Assembly (NCBI GenBank): GCA_036873755.1
Contig: JAVTVY010039319.1
Span: 103,008 to 167,007, forward strand
Direction: 5' to 3'
From: Hanleya hanleyi
Lineage: Eukaryota > Mollusca > Polyplacophora > Lepidopleurida > Hanleyidae
DNA: 64,000 nucleotides
Part shown: positions 25,088 through 36,510 of the stretch, in pieces
Layout: each line of letters opens with the position of its first letter
How positions within the stretch are numbered: position 1 is the stretch's first letter
Made by a program: the position numbers and the translations under genes
The notes under the pieces: generated by a model
The model's input: the letters and a program-made list of their open reading frames with translations, nothing else
Told to the model about the DNA's origin: nothing
Database searches by the model: none

Positions 25088-26045
25088 ATGGTTCTTGATT
25101 CTATGTGTCCGTGCATGTCCGTGCATGTCTGTTCGAATGATTACTTCCTAACGCTTTGTTGGATTCTTCCGAAATTCGGCATACGCATTCCTTGCGACAA
25201 GACACCAGTCGGTATCGCGTTTCAGCAACATCTGCCTGAAGGTGGCGCCACTGGGTCAAAATGGTTCTTGCTTCTATGTGTCCGTGCGTGTCCGTGCATG
25301 TCCGTGGATGTCCGTGCATGTCTGTTCGAATGATTACTTCCTAACGCTTCGTTGGATTCTTCCGAAATTCGGCATACGCATTCCTTGCGACAAGACGCCA
25401 TTCGGTATCGCATTTCAGCAACATCTGCCTGAAGGTGGCGCCACTGGGTCAAAATGGTTCTTGCTTCTATGTGTCCGTGGATGTCCGTGCATGTCTGTTC
25501 GAATGATTACTTCCTAACGCTTCGTTGGATTCTTCCGAAATTCGGCATGCGCATTCCTTGCGACAAGACGCCAGTCGGTATCGCATTTCAGCAACATCTG
25601 CCTGAAGGTGGCGCCACTGGGTCAATATGAATCTTGCTTCTTTGTGTCCGTGGATGTCAGTTACAAGCGATAACTTCCAAACGCTTTCTTGGATTCTTTC
25701 GAAATTTGGCACACGCATTCTTTATGAGAAGACGCGGTTGCGTACTGGATTTCAGTAACATTTGCCTGAAGGTGGCGCCACTGAGTTTCGCTTCTTCATG
25801 CCCGTTTCAGTTAAAATGGGTCTTGCTGTCTTTGTGTCTGTGTCTGTTCAAATCCTTCACAGGCGATAACTTCCAAAAGATTCGTCGGATTCCTTCGAAA
25901 TTTAGCATATACACTCCTTGTGACCAGACATGTGTTGGTATTGCGTTTCAGCAAGATCCACCTGAAGGTGGCGCCACTGGGTCTTGTTCCAATCTTCTGT
26001 TCATGTCCGTGGTTTCCATTCAAATTCTTCACAAGCGATAATTTC
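25088..26045. repeat. Tandem array, five units of about 165-195 bp
   Basis: Units repeat GTGTCCGTG words, GGATTCTTCCGAAATTCGGC, GCGTTTCAGCAACATCTGCC and GGTGGCGCCACTGGGTC. The GGATTCTTCC block recurs near 25161, 25353, 25527, 25691 and 25887. The first three are close; the last two are diverged. Confidence 0.85.
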
Positions 26046-26129
26046 CAAATGCTTTGTCTAATAATTAGGCATCCCTAAATGCCTAAATGCGTTTGTCATT
26101 TGTTCTTCTTTCTTCCGCTTCTCGCTGTT

Positions 26130-26605
26130 TTGAATTTCATGTCGCTTTAAATGAAGGACACCATTTTCTTAATTTGCTGTCTAGTCCTTCTATTCCACAT
26201 CATATGATTTACACTAAAGCTTTTGCAGGAACCATATTTTTTTCAGAAGTATAATATGAAATAACTGGCGAGGGAATCCTGCAGTACCGAACCTGTGTTA
26301 GTTTTGAATTTTGTGTCGCCTTAAATGAAGGACATTTCCTTCAACTTTGCTATGAAATCATTCTATTCCACATCATATGATTTACCCTAAAGCTTTTGCA
26401 TGAAACTTACTATATTTCAGAAGTATAATATGAAATAACTGGCGGGGAAATCCCCGCAGTACCGAACCCCTGTTTTTTAAAATTTCGTGTCATCTTAAAT
26501 GAAGGACATCATTTTCTTCAATTTTGCTATCAAATAATTGTATCTCACATCATATGATTTACCCTAAAGCTTCTGCAGGAACCATTTGTGTCCACAGTGT
26601 AACTT
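26130..26605. repeat. Tandem array, three units of about 174 bp
   Basis: AAATGAAGGACA recurs near 26149, 26323 and 26497, followed each time by CACATCATATGATTTAC, AAAGCTT and (units 1 and 2) GAAATAACTGGCG. Confidence 0.85.
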
Positions 26606-27059
26606 ACTATATTAATTACAACTGAGTTCCTAAAGTTTGGGTGCACACTGTGCATATGATCAATTTCCTGAATTGAATTGAATTCCACCTTGTGGTTTTT
26701 CGGACTGTGATATATGATGGCATGCAGTTGTCAGTGTGGTTGTTTCATGTACAGGGAGCTTTCTATGGCTTTCATGTCAGCACACCTACCACTACCCTCA
26801 AGAGCATGTCCCCATCCCCAGGGCGCCGAGCCGCACCCTCTATCTCCCAAACTAGCCCTCGCCCGACCCTCATATATTGTGTTTGAGCATATATATCTCC
26901 AATATATCTTGGCAGAAGCTGAAATTTGTGTGTTGTCTGCAATATTGGGATAATATTGGGATAATTGCAACCCCAAAAGGTTTCAATTTATCAGGCACAG
27001 ACCCATGTTTTTGTATTTGGTAAATGGATCCCTTGTCTACATGTATATATTTTTGCTTG

Positions 27060-29920
27060 GAATTGTTTTTCTTGCCAATCCGCTTCTGGGTGGCGCCACC
27101 TTGGGCCAAATTAAATTGCATCTCCAGACAATAACTTTTGAAAACCTTAAGGATTCTTTCCAAATTTGGTGTGGTGGTACCTTGTCTCAAGATCTGGCTT
27201 GAGAATGTTTTTCATGTTGATAGGGGGACTACCGGAAAGCTAAGTTAAGTGTTTCCAGACAATAACTTTTAAAAACCTGAACCGATTCATTCCAAATTTG
27301 GTGTGTAGGTACCTCGCCTCAATTTCTCGTTTGGCATTGTTTTTCATGCCGATCCACTTATAGGTGGTGCCACCTGGGGGTAAATTTAAAATTGTTTCCA
27401 GACAATAACTTTTTAATACTTAATAATGAACTTGGTATACATGTACCTTACCTGAAGGTTTCACTTGGTGTTGTTTTTCTTGTCGATCTGCTCATAGGTG
27501 GCGCCACCTGTAGGCCAAGTTAACATTTTCTATTTCCAATGTCAAGGGATCTTGCTTCAAGATCTCGGTTGGGATTATTTTTTATGCCTATCTGCCTACA
27601 CATGGCGCTACCTGAGGGCCAAGGTAAAATTGCATTTCCGGACAGTAACTGTTGGACCTTAAGGGAGTAGAGGACGTTCATTTCTAGAGGTTGAAAGTTT
27701 TTTTAAATTTCAGGATTTTTTCATCAGGTTAGGAGAAGATGATCCATGAAAAAAAAATATGGGGTCACCATACTCGTTAAAAAAATATGGCAGCCTAATG
27801 CATGTCTACCACTTAAAAGCCATAACACTGAATACATAGGGAATTTGAATTTTTTCTTCTTTGATGCTCAATAAATCAAACTTCCCAAGGTCAAATTTTC
27901 CCCATTTTGCTATATAATACTAAACACATATAGTGCTTATTAAATATGTAATAAAAACAGGGGGACACCATACTTTCTTAGAAAATATTAGCGGTATAAC
28001 AGATAAACGGAGCCTTTTCAGTCCTATTTCCAGGAGTGGGTGGGGGTGGGGAATCGGGGTGGGTGTGGAGAATATTATTGAAGTTCAATTTATCAGTCAT
28101 TCAGAAGTTTTGTTTTAGTTGAAAGTGAATAAAAGTGAATTTGGGGATATTCCGGGGGAATAATTTTTAACCTATGGAGCACTTTGCACCCTCCAACCGT
28201 TGAATTTAAAATGCCAATATTTTGGTCCGTCCCATCACACGATCGAACCACCAGTAAAATGCATAAATGGTTGTGTTGTGTCTTTTTTTGATTTTTATTC
28301 CATTTTGATATGTCTGGGTACTTTTGTTAGGAAATTCAGCTTGTTTTGAAAAATTTGACAAATGACCATGTTGTAGCCCCATAAGAGCAGGGAAATGAAC
28401 GTCCTCTACTCCCTTAATGGATTCTTTTAAATTTGGTATGTGGATACCCTCAAGTTATCTTATGGGGCCATGTTAATGATGTTTTTCCTAAGTTTTACGT
28501 TTTTATTTTCTTCTCAAATGATGAATGTTTCCTTTACTAAAGATGCAAAAGGCATGCCTCCAATCGTATTCGATCGACTGTATCTAGTTGCATATGCATT
28601 CCTTGTGACAAGAGGTTGATTGGTATTGCGTTTCAGAAAGATCTGCCTGTAGGTGGCGCCACTAGGGTTCTTTCCGTTCTTTTGTGCTGCAAGCAATAAC
28701 TTTGAAACGCTTTGAAATGTTGCTCGAAATTTGGTTTCCGAGCAATAACTTGAGAACTGCTCATCAAATTCTTCCCAAATTAGGCATGCATATACATTGT
28801 ACCTTACCATGAGATGTTGCTTGGGAGTGCGTTATCTGCTTCTGCTCAGAAAGTGACGCCACCTGATGACAAAATCTGAAATTTGTTTTTGGCCAATAAC
28901 TTGAGAACTGCATGCTCATCGGATTCTTCTCAAATTTAGCATGCATTTACCATGCCAGGAGATGTTGCATGGGATTGCCTTTCACTCACTTGCACTTACA
29001 GGTGGCGCCACCTGATGGCAAAATCCCAAATTTGTCTCCGGGTAATACCATGACCTAAGATGTCGCTTGAGATTGCATTTCGCCCACTTGCGCCTATAGG
29101 TGGCGCCATCAGGTGTTAAAATCAAAATTTGTTTTCAACTATTAACTTGAGAACTGCTCATCGGAATCTCCTCAAATTTAGCATGCATGTATCATGTCAG
29201 GAGATGTTGCGTGGGATTGCGTTTCGCTCACTTTTACTTACAGGTGGTGCCACTTGGTGGCGAAATACCAGATTTGTTTCCGGGTAATAACTTGAGAACC
29301 GCTCGTCAGATTCTTCTTAAATCTGGTATGAATATATCATGACATATGATGTCGCTTAGGATTGCGTTTCGCCCACTTGTGCTTACAGGTAGCACCACCT
29401 CGTGTCAAATCTAAATTTGATTTCGCTCATCAGGTTTTTCTCCAATTTGGTATGCAGGTACCAATTTCTACGATATGTCCCTTGAGATTGTATTTCAAAT
29501 GGTTTTGCATACTGGTGGCGACACCTGGTGGAAAAAACTGAAATTTGTTTCTGGCAATAATTTGGCAACTGCTCATCGTATTCTTCTCAAATTTGGTATC
29601 CATGTGCCATAAGATGTCACTTGGGATTGTGTTTCGCACACTTGTGCATACAAATCTAAATTTGATTTCCGGGCAATAACCCCTTTTCAGATTCTTCCCA
29701 AAGTTTGTATGCTGATACACCATGTCATGAGATGATCCTTGGGATTGCATTTCGCCCACTTGCACCTACAGGTGGCGACACCTGGTGGCAAATTTAAAAT
29801 TTGGTTTCCAGACAATAGGTTGAGGATGCATTCAGCTTCTTGTCAAATTTGGTTTTCAGATAATATGCCTTGAGATGTCACTTGGGGTCGCTTCTCGGTT
29901 ACATAATTTTCATGCTTCAT
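27060..29920. repeat. Degenerate tandem array of about 120-165 bp units
   Basis: Repeated order: GGTGGCGCCACCTG, a CAATAACTT(G)AGAACTG block, TTCTTCTCAAATTTGG, a TACCATGNCATGAGATGT-like block, GGGATTGCGTTTCGCCCACTTG. The array is interrupted by a MITE at 27659-28417. Units diverge progressively, unlike the 25-kb array. Confidence 0.8.
27659..28417. mobile_element. TTAA-flanked MITE with perfect 26-bp ends
   Basis: 27659-27684 and 28392-28417 are exact reverse complements beginning TTAAGGGAGTAGAGGACGTT. The flanking array unit reads straight through if the element and one TTAA are removed. No transposase. Related truncated copies: 20400-20640 and 37627-38446. Confidence 0.85.
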
Positions 29921-30307
29921 TGCATGGAAGCTAATTTACAGAAGCAAAAAATGTTCAGTCAACCGTTCTAAGTTGATTTTAAAACTTGGGAAGGCAGAAT
30001 TAAGACCCTCCGCATCCAACGCCTATGAAGTATAGCAGTTGCCTCCCTCATGTATATCCCCTCGAGACCAGCAATGCTAAAAAATATTGCTGCCATTTCG
30101 GCGGGGGACTTGGCATCCTCTGGCTGCTTGTTTCGACCTAGAATGTGTTAAAGTGTTCTTGGTCGCTTTTTCGACCTAGAATTTCCGACAAAATATATTT
30201 TTAACAGTGCATGCCTCTATTTCATTGTTTTCATTCAGACAAATATAGGATGCATGGGGCTAGAGAATTGCGTGATCCTTGTTTTCAAGGTCGGTGTAAG
30301 AAGAAGA

Positions 30308-30405
30308 ATGTACGATAGGCGTAAGATCCGACATTCAATATTTAGCCGTCGTCCATAGAATTTCTGCATCTATAATCGAAATACCTATTTCGTATAACAG
30401 TTAGC
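30308..30405 (-). pseudogene. Penelope-type copy 3, tail half
   Basis: Reverse complement of the recurring 3' tail (TTTAGCCGTCGTCCATAGAA). It is separated from its continuation at 32874-33506 by the LTR element. The last four bases, TAGC, are the target duplication. Confidence 0.65.
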
Positions 30406-30873
30406 TATAGTAAAGGTGGATTTTACTAGCAGCAATCGATGTGTTCAAACCCGCAAATCTATGGAGCTGACAAGCGTATGATTAGGATACAATAGTTGTA
30501 TTAATTTGATTGTTAGCCTTGAATTGTGGATTAACTTTGAGTTGTTCTTCATGCTTGCTATTGATAAATCATGTCCAGCCATTTGTATGTTTAGAAAGTA
30601 TTTGTTTTGTTTTGGGTCACTAAGTTACGTTCGGTGCCGTATTACATAAATATGGTTAGAACTGAACGAAGAGGAGATTACGGCCAGTGCTCGGACTTAC
30701 CGACATTGTAGACCAGTTAATTGGAGCAAACCAAGCTGACTGTAGAACTGTTATGTATGTCTGTATTTGTAATAGCCATCGTCATTAGTAAATTCATGTT
30801 TAAGCGTACGAAAGTCTCCGTGTTCAATACTTCGACCGGTCATCCAAGAACGGCAAAACTACCCATTACATTA
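30406..30873 (+). repeat. 5' LTR
   Basis: Begins TATAGTAAAGGTGG and ends TTACATTA. An ATAAATA word near 30645 is a possible TATA-type element. Matches 32403-32869. Confidence 0.85.
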
Positions 30874-30875
30874 TT

Positions 30876-30891
30876 TGGTGGAGACGAGAGG
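30876..30891 (+). promoter_or_regulatory. Primer-binding site
   Basis: TGGTGGAGACGAGAGG begins two bases after the 5' LTR. Its reverse complement ends in CCA, as expected for a tRNA 3' end. The tRNA is not identified. Confidence 0.65.
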
Positions 30892-31103
30892 CCTGTTACA
30901 TATACTGTGTAACAGTCGATTGGACGGTACCAAGCGTATCGAAACCTGCGGCTTCCCACACCTGTCCAGTGTTGGACACATCACATACCAGAATGAACAC
31001 CGGTATCCAGCAGTTCCTCGCTACTCTTTTTCAAGACAGCAAACCCGGTTTACAGTGGAACATTAACGACGAAGGCCATTCCGTTTGTCTGAAGGTGAAA
31101 TGA

Positions 31104-32075
31104 ATGAAAGGTACGGTGAATTTTTCGAATATTGTTCCTGTTCGTAAAACCCACAAGTCACCGTTTACCCTTCGCCGTGACAAACAACGACATGAAAATT
31201 ACATGAGTAAACGTGCACAAGGCAATGTTGCTTCCTGCAACACTAATTCACATGTTAACCGTTCTTCTATGATTGCTAATGTTTCTGAGTCGGCCACACA
31301 GACGGAGCCAGTCAAATCGCATATAACATGTGCTTTCACACAGACCGAACTACTGAAACCGCCGACGTTATGTGCTGCCACAGAGACTGAACATGTCCAA
31401 TTAATCGACGTTGGTACAACCTGTTTTCCAAAGGCAACAGTGAGTACAATTTCTCAGACACTTTCTGTTCCGGTGGTGTCGATTACAACACAAACTGAGG
31501 TTGAAGTTATCTCCAAATCAGTCGGTATCAAGCCTAAAGTTGACAACATGGGAAAATCCGTGAACAAAATACCAGGAAAGCTGGTGTTCGACATCTCAAG
31601 TTCAGTTTCGGACGTTCCTGACTCCAAGGTTTCATCTTCACATGGAAAAAAGTCAAGAGAGGTTGAGACAATACGCAACCGACGAGTTCATAAAGGAACA
31701 GTGGAATTCTTCGTACAATGGGTGGATTTACCACCAAAATTCAACAGTTGGGTGAAGATCGACGACTTAGATAGATCCCGTTTAGATACCGCCTTCGTTG
31801 CAATTAAAGTTAAGATGCTTCCTACAAAAGAATGTCAACAAAAGTTGAATGACAATGTTTGCAGTCGTCTATTCAATGTTGATTGCTCGCTTGATGTTGT
31901 TCATCGTGAAGTATGCTCGTTATACCGCGCGCCCAGTTGGAGCACTAGTCTGCGGTGGAGTGTAGATAGACATGGGCATCGCAAACCTATTCCTTCTGAC
32001 TATCACAATAACTACTTGAAAGCTTATATAAAAGATTTTGATGGAATCACTATTTTGTTCGATTGGGGTCAGTAG
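31104..32075 (+). CDS. Chromodomain protein encoded by the LTR element
   Basis: 323 residues, complete and unbroken, sole frame of the element; a stop codon directly precedes the ATG. Residues 1-60 are basic. Residues 61-135 hold four spaced T-[QE]-T-E motifs (65-68, 79-82, 93-96, 129-132); TQT is the core of the dynein light chain LC8 binding motif, so LC8 binding is a testable inference. Residues 186-224 form a chromodomain: EVETIRNRRVHKGTVEFFVQ, then W, PPKFNSWV and a DDL end. The FNSW form is like the chromodomain at the end of Polinton and some Gypsy integrases. The second aromatic cage position looks replaced by Leu, so methyl-lysine binding is doubtful. Residues 250-323 match nothing I know. 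Role in target choice or particle assembly is speculation. Confidence 0.75.
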   Translation: MKGTVNFSNIVPVRKTHKSPFTLRRDKQRHENYMSKRAQGNVASCNTNSHVNRSSMIANVSESATQTEPVKSHITCAFTQTELLKPPTLCAATETEHVQLIDVGTTCFPKATVSTISQTLSVPVVSITTQTEVEVISKSVGIKPKVDNMGKSVNKIPGKLVFDISSSVSDVPDSKVSSSHGKKSREVETIRNRRVHKGTVEFFVQWVDLPPKFNSWVKIDDLDRSRLDTAFVAIKVKMLPTKECQQKLNDNVCSRLFNVDCSLDVVHREVCSLYRAPSWSTSLRWSVDRHGHRKPIPSDYHNNYLKAYIKDFDGITILFDWGQ

Positions 32076-32390
32076 TTATACGTCATTTATGGCTTAATGT
32101 ATACATGTCACATGTCATTTATCGCTTAATGTATACAACATGTGTTTAATTCGTTTTCTAACGCATAGTTATATTCTATGGTTATCCTTAGGTCCAAACG
32201 CGAGGACGCGTTTTTTTGATGTGCGAGGGGATAATATATTGTCAGGGTATTGCTGGGTGTGGTGAACTGTGAATTTGTTGGTGATTATTTCGTTACACAC
32301 CTTTATAACATTTTCGAATTTCGTGGACAACTATTTCGTGTATAGAGAGTCGCTTTGTTAATGTTCAGACACGGGACGTGTCTTTGTCGA

Positions 32391-32402
32391 ACAAGGGGGT
32401 GA
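32391..32402 (+). promoter_or_regulatory. Polypurine tract
   Basis: ACAAGGGGGTGA sits directly against the 3' LTR, the normal place for plus-strand priming. Confidence 0.75.
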
Positions 32403-32869
32403 TATAGTAAAGGTGGATTTTACTAGCAGCAATCGATGTGTTCAAACCCGCAAATCTATGGAGCTGACAAGCGTATGATTAGGATACAATAGTTGTATTA
32501 ATTTGATTGTTAGCCTTGAATTGTGGATTAACTTTGAGTTGTTCTTCATGCTTGCTATTGATAAATCATGTCCAGCCATTTGTATGTTTAGAAAGTATTT
32601 GTTTTGTTTTGGGTCACTAAGTTACGTTCGGTGCCGTATTACATAAATATGGTTAGAACTGAACGAAGAGGAGATTACGGCCAGTGCTCGGACTTACCGA
32701 CATTGTAGACCAGTTAATTGGAGCAAACCAAGCTGACTGTAGAACTGTTATGTATGTCTGTATTTGTAATAGCCATCGTCATTAGTAAATTCATGTTTAA
32801 GCGTACGAAAGTCTCCGTGTTCAATACTTCGACCGGTCATCCAAGAACGGCAAAACTACCCCTACATTA
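32403..32869 (+). repeat. 3' LTR
   Basis: Begins TATAGTAAAGGTGG and ends CTACATTA. Followed by the TAGC target duplication. Confidence 0.85.
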
Positions 32870-32873
32870 TAGC

Positions 32874-33506
32874 ACCAATTTCAATTGGTTATGAAATAAA
32901 GTAATAAAAACACAATATGGTTTCCTACCAGAGATAAGCGGTCAACAGTTTTCAATGATGTCGACAAGATATGATGATGCTCTTTACATAAAATCCTATT
33001 CACTGATCATTATCCTTTATCTAATTGAATTTCCTAGTCATTTTCAGTGTATGCATCTCAGCCACGCTTTGATTGCGACTGAATTAGACACAAGTTAGGA
33101 AACACCGCGCCAGAGATCTTGCACGCTACGACCATAATTTGCCGTCAGTGTTCGATATTTATCACAGATTTGAGAAAATTTGAACGAAGGCGTTTGGTGG
33201 TATAGACTTGTTTCTGCGATAACATTCTGTGAAATCGTCACAGCCTGTACCTGATCCAGCAAATACTACCGGGTGAGATATGTATGGGCCGTATATTGCT
33301 CCTTTTGGAATATTGCTACCCAGAAATGTGTTGTTAACAATGTAATCGTCTCTCTTGTCGTAGAGTTGACGTGAGAGTAAAACTGAAAATTCTATGTAAA
33401 GGTATAGGTCCAGACTGTAAGCTCCATCTGGATTGTGAGTAGTTTCCTTCAAATCCAGTGAAGTGGGGATATACCCTTCACAGCATCTATGATATAAAGA
33501 TTATCC
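32874..33506 (-). pseudogene. Penelope-type copy 3, RT C-terminal half
   Basis: Continues the copy begun at 30308. The frame 33162-33452 keeps YDKRDDYIVNN and GAIYGPYISHPV, which align with the C-terminal GVYISRLI region of copy 1. The match to copy 1 fades near 33506. Confidence 0.6.
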
Positions 33507-33560
33507 AGTGAAGTACATTGATATACCAATCAAAAACATTATATGGGGAAGATTGTTTGT

Positions 33561-35655
33561 GAAAAAATTATTTCGATAAAAAAACTTCTAGGAAACTGGT
33601 CAAGAAGAAATTTGACTCCCATGGGGAAAATAACAATCATTAAATCCTTTGCTATCCCCCTACTGGTACATTTGTTCTCAACTCATGCCCGATCCCGACT
33701 CCTCCGCTATGATTGAGTTGGAGAGGATTTTCTATAACTTCATTTGGAGTGGAAAACCAGACAAAGTAAAGCGAAAGACAATTATCTCTGAAAACGCTGA
33801 TGGAGGACTGGAAATGATTCATATTCAGACATTTGCTTCTTATTTAAAAATTAAATGGATTAAAAGACTGTCGGAGAAGGATGACGTGCATAGCACCCTC
33901 GTCAAAATTATTTTAAGTCCTATAGGTCATGATCTTTGGAAACTAGATAGCTCAAGCCTTATAACAGTAAAAAATGGCATTAAAAATCGATTTTGGCAAG
34001 ACACTCTGAAAGCATGGGCCCAGTGTATGAATAGCAATCACAATATAAATCTGGAACTAAATAATCTACTCTTCGAATTTGCGCCTATGTCAGAATGGAA
34101 GAAATTGATAACATGGGCACAGCAAGGCCTCAGCCGAATCGGGGATACTTTAAATCCGGATGGCGCTAGCTTCTTGTCCTTCAAAAAATTACAGGAAATG
34201 TATAACATAAAATCAGGTCATTTTTTACTCTACTGCGCTATTATTCACAATATTCCCACAGAAAAACGTATATATATAAAAATGGAGAATTCCGTAGAAA
34301 TGCACAGGTTTTGGAACCAGAATTATACCATCGATTAATCATCCAAAAAAGCACAAAATTTGTATACAAGTCTATAATAAGTAATATAAAAACCCCTCCC
34401 CAGAAAGCCCAACAAAAATGGAGGGTGGAATTAGGCACAGGAGAAGAAGTCACATGGCCTACCATATTTAAATACATATACAGTACAACAGGACAAACCA
34501 ATTTACAATACTTTCAATATCAAATATTACACCGAATCCTAGTAACAAATCGTCTATATATGGGGAACAATCAACTCGGATCTGTGTACCTTCTGTGAAC
34601 AATATACAGAAACGCTTGTTCATCTGTTTTATCACTGCAGGTATTCAATGGACATTTGGAAAAAACTTCATGTTTGGGCCGAGAGTATGGGTATTTCTAT
34701 GGAAAAACCTTCGGGGTCACAGGTTATTCTAGGTAACACAGGGTCTAGCATAGTAAATCTTCTAATATTACTGATGAAAAAATTCATATATGTGTGCAGA
34801 TATCGAAATATGAAACCCTCTTTCGAAGGTGCAAAATTATTTGTACTGAACCAGAGAGATGTTGATAAATGTATAGCTGAGAACAACAAAAGCAAAACAT
34901 CTTTCGAGAGTAGGTGGGGTCCCTTGGCGTTGTATATTTAACCAGGCGGGGGAGAAATCCAACAATTTCTCCTCCGCCTGTTAAAAGATATGCAAAATCA
35001 ACAGTGGAGTGTCAAAAGCTGCAAACATATCGTCTTGCAGAGTAAAATTATATGTCACCTCAGGCTACCTACATATATATATACTTATGTTGTGTCTTTT
35101 TTTGTTGTTGTGTGGGTGGGGAGGGGGGAATGGGGGGGGGGGGGGGTGGAGGGGTCCACAGTCCATTGCTATCCGAATATTTCTGTGTTCTTGATCTTGC
35201 AAAATAGTATGTAAATATGCTCCTATAATATTTTTATTTATACATATATATTTTTTTCCCCTAAAAACAAAGAAAATAGCATTTATCGGCACCAGTAATA
35301 ATTATTGATACGATGCTTGTAGGAATTGTTTTAATCGTGTCGTGTAACATGTTGTACTATTATATTGTTGTATATGTTGTACTATTAAATTGCTCTACGT
35401 TTGTTTTCGTTCATGTACATTTCGTTTTGTCAATTTCTCATGTACAAAAGGTTTAAGTTTAGTGGTGCCTGCTAATTTGTTATGAAATATGCATGCAGAT
35501 CACTGTTCAACCTACTCAGGTAAATTAAGCTAAGGAAGTTGGGTGAACGACTATTTTTTGTGTTCTCTTCAGGGCCCTTCCCTGAAATATGTAATATAAT
35601 TTGTAATATATTATTTGTAATCAGTTATCTGTATGCGGATAATAAAATATATTTG

Positions 35656-35684
<29 letters not shown>
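33561..35684 (+). mobile_element. LINE (L1/Tx1-like), 5'-truncated, poly-A tail
   Basis: Coding remnants of ORF2 after the RT core. In order: LLGNWSRRNLTPMGKITIIK (near 33588), ELERIFYNFIWSGKP (33720), a long helical C-terminal part, and a CTFC...H...HC zinc-knuckle-like block near 34590-34640. The frame ends at 34941. Changes of frame near 33690, 34320 and 34590 break it. The 3' UTR includes a G-rich tract (35115-35150). AATAAA at 35641 precedes a 29-base A run (35656-35684). GATTGTTTGT on both sides (33551-33560 and 35685-35694) is a likely target duplication. Confidence 0.75.
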
Positions 35685-35686
<2 letters not shown>

Positions 35687-35694
35687 TTGTTTGT

Positions 35695-36405
35695 TTGTTC
35701 TCGAAGAGCGGGTCGAAAATATTTCATTATAGCGAAGCTAGAAATATCAGACACATGCGATTTCTGAATTCATTAAGCGATATCGGATTAACTCTCAGAA
35801 CTCTCTTACTCAAAATAACTCCAATAAGTTCAAAGATTATACCAGAGAGTACCAATTCTTCCCAAATCGGTACACCATGCTCGGAACTAGACGAACAACA
35901 TGGAATGGTACGAATTGTAGATTATGCTTCATGGCCGTTAATTTGAAATTGCCCATGATGCCTTACTTGTGGATTCATGGTATGCTTTAAATCGCAAGGG
36001 AAACGATGGACAATATTGTGAGGAGCCTAATCTTTGAAGGAATAATTAGGTTCCACATCAGAAAAGGATAACAATCTCACAAATTTACATTTTTGGCTTG
36101 GTGGATAAGGTAAATAATAATGCCTCAATTTCGTCGACAGTCACGAGAAAGCGACAGTCACGAGAAAGCGCCCAAGGTACAGATTAATATTATGACCGAC
36201 ATTTCTGCGAATAGATTCATAACTGACTAGAATCATCAGTTATACAGTGAGAAAGTCAGATTGAGACAAGTGATACTACAATTACGCCCAACGTTTTTTC
36301 AAACCTGGTCGCCATGTCGAATCTACCAAATGCAGTTCCGCACGAACGATTATGAAAAGCTGGAATAAGGTAGATCAGATCAACCGTAGGCCAGATCAAC
36401 CACAA
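35695..36405. other. No gene recognised
   Basis: Plain sequence between the LINE and the SINE heads. The 135-residue frame at 35539-35946 runs through the poly-A tail and is not credible. Confidence 0.5.
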
Positions 36406-36409
36406 TTCA

Positions 36410-36500
36410 TTCTTGTGGGAGGGAATGTGGCCGTGGTGAATAGAGTGCATACCTCGTGTTGTCAGATGGCTGGAGTCATAGACGATGTTGGCTGGATTCA
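36410..36500 (+). repeat. tRNA-like SINE head, copy 1
   Basis: GTGGCCGTGGTGAATAGAGTGC resembles a pol III A box (GTGGTTAGAGC in copy 3). About 50 bases later GTTGGCTGGATTCAC is at the place of the B box but is eroded. Confidence 0.4.
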
Positions 36501-36510
36501 CGTTTCTTTC

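Larger units (their letters stand above)
24357..30111. mobile_element. Composite Helitron-like element with several tandem arrays
   Basis: The left end GTCCCCCGCCG (24354-24364) and right CGGCGGGGGAC (near 30100-30111) are inverted copies. Inside are three tandem-array families sharing a GGTGGCGCCAC core, plus two inserted MITEs. An imperfect 27-bp direct repeat (GTTAAAGTG...TTGGTCGCTTTTT) lies just outside each end, at about 24329-24354 and 30148-30174. Short inverted ends with an internal core-repeat array resemble molluscan Helitron-like elements; one single element is inference. The frames within (25088-26041, 28514-29765) are repeat artefacts. Confidence 0.45.
30406..32869 (+). mobile_element. 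Small young LTR retrotransposon (2.46 kb)
   Basis: Complete structure: 468-bp LTR, primer-binding site, one coding frame, polypurine tract, 467-bp LTR, and a 4-bp target duplication TAGC (30402-30405 and 32870-32873). The LTRs look identical by eye except for a small difference near their 3' ends. The internal region is only 1,529 bp with no gag, protease, RT or integrase core, so it must depend on another element's enzymes. The 4-bp duplication suggests a Gypsy-type partner. Confidence 0.85.

Noticed and set aside
25088..26041. Overlapping frames on both strands with repeated peptides
   Set aside because: They follow the tandem units and occur on both strands; no domain.
35539..35946. 135-residue frame with a poly-lysine run
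   Set aside because: It reads through the poly-A tail of the LINE.
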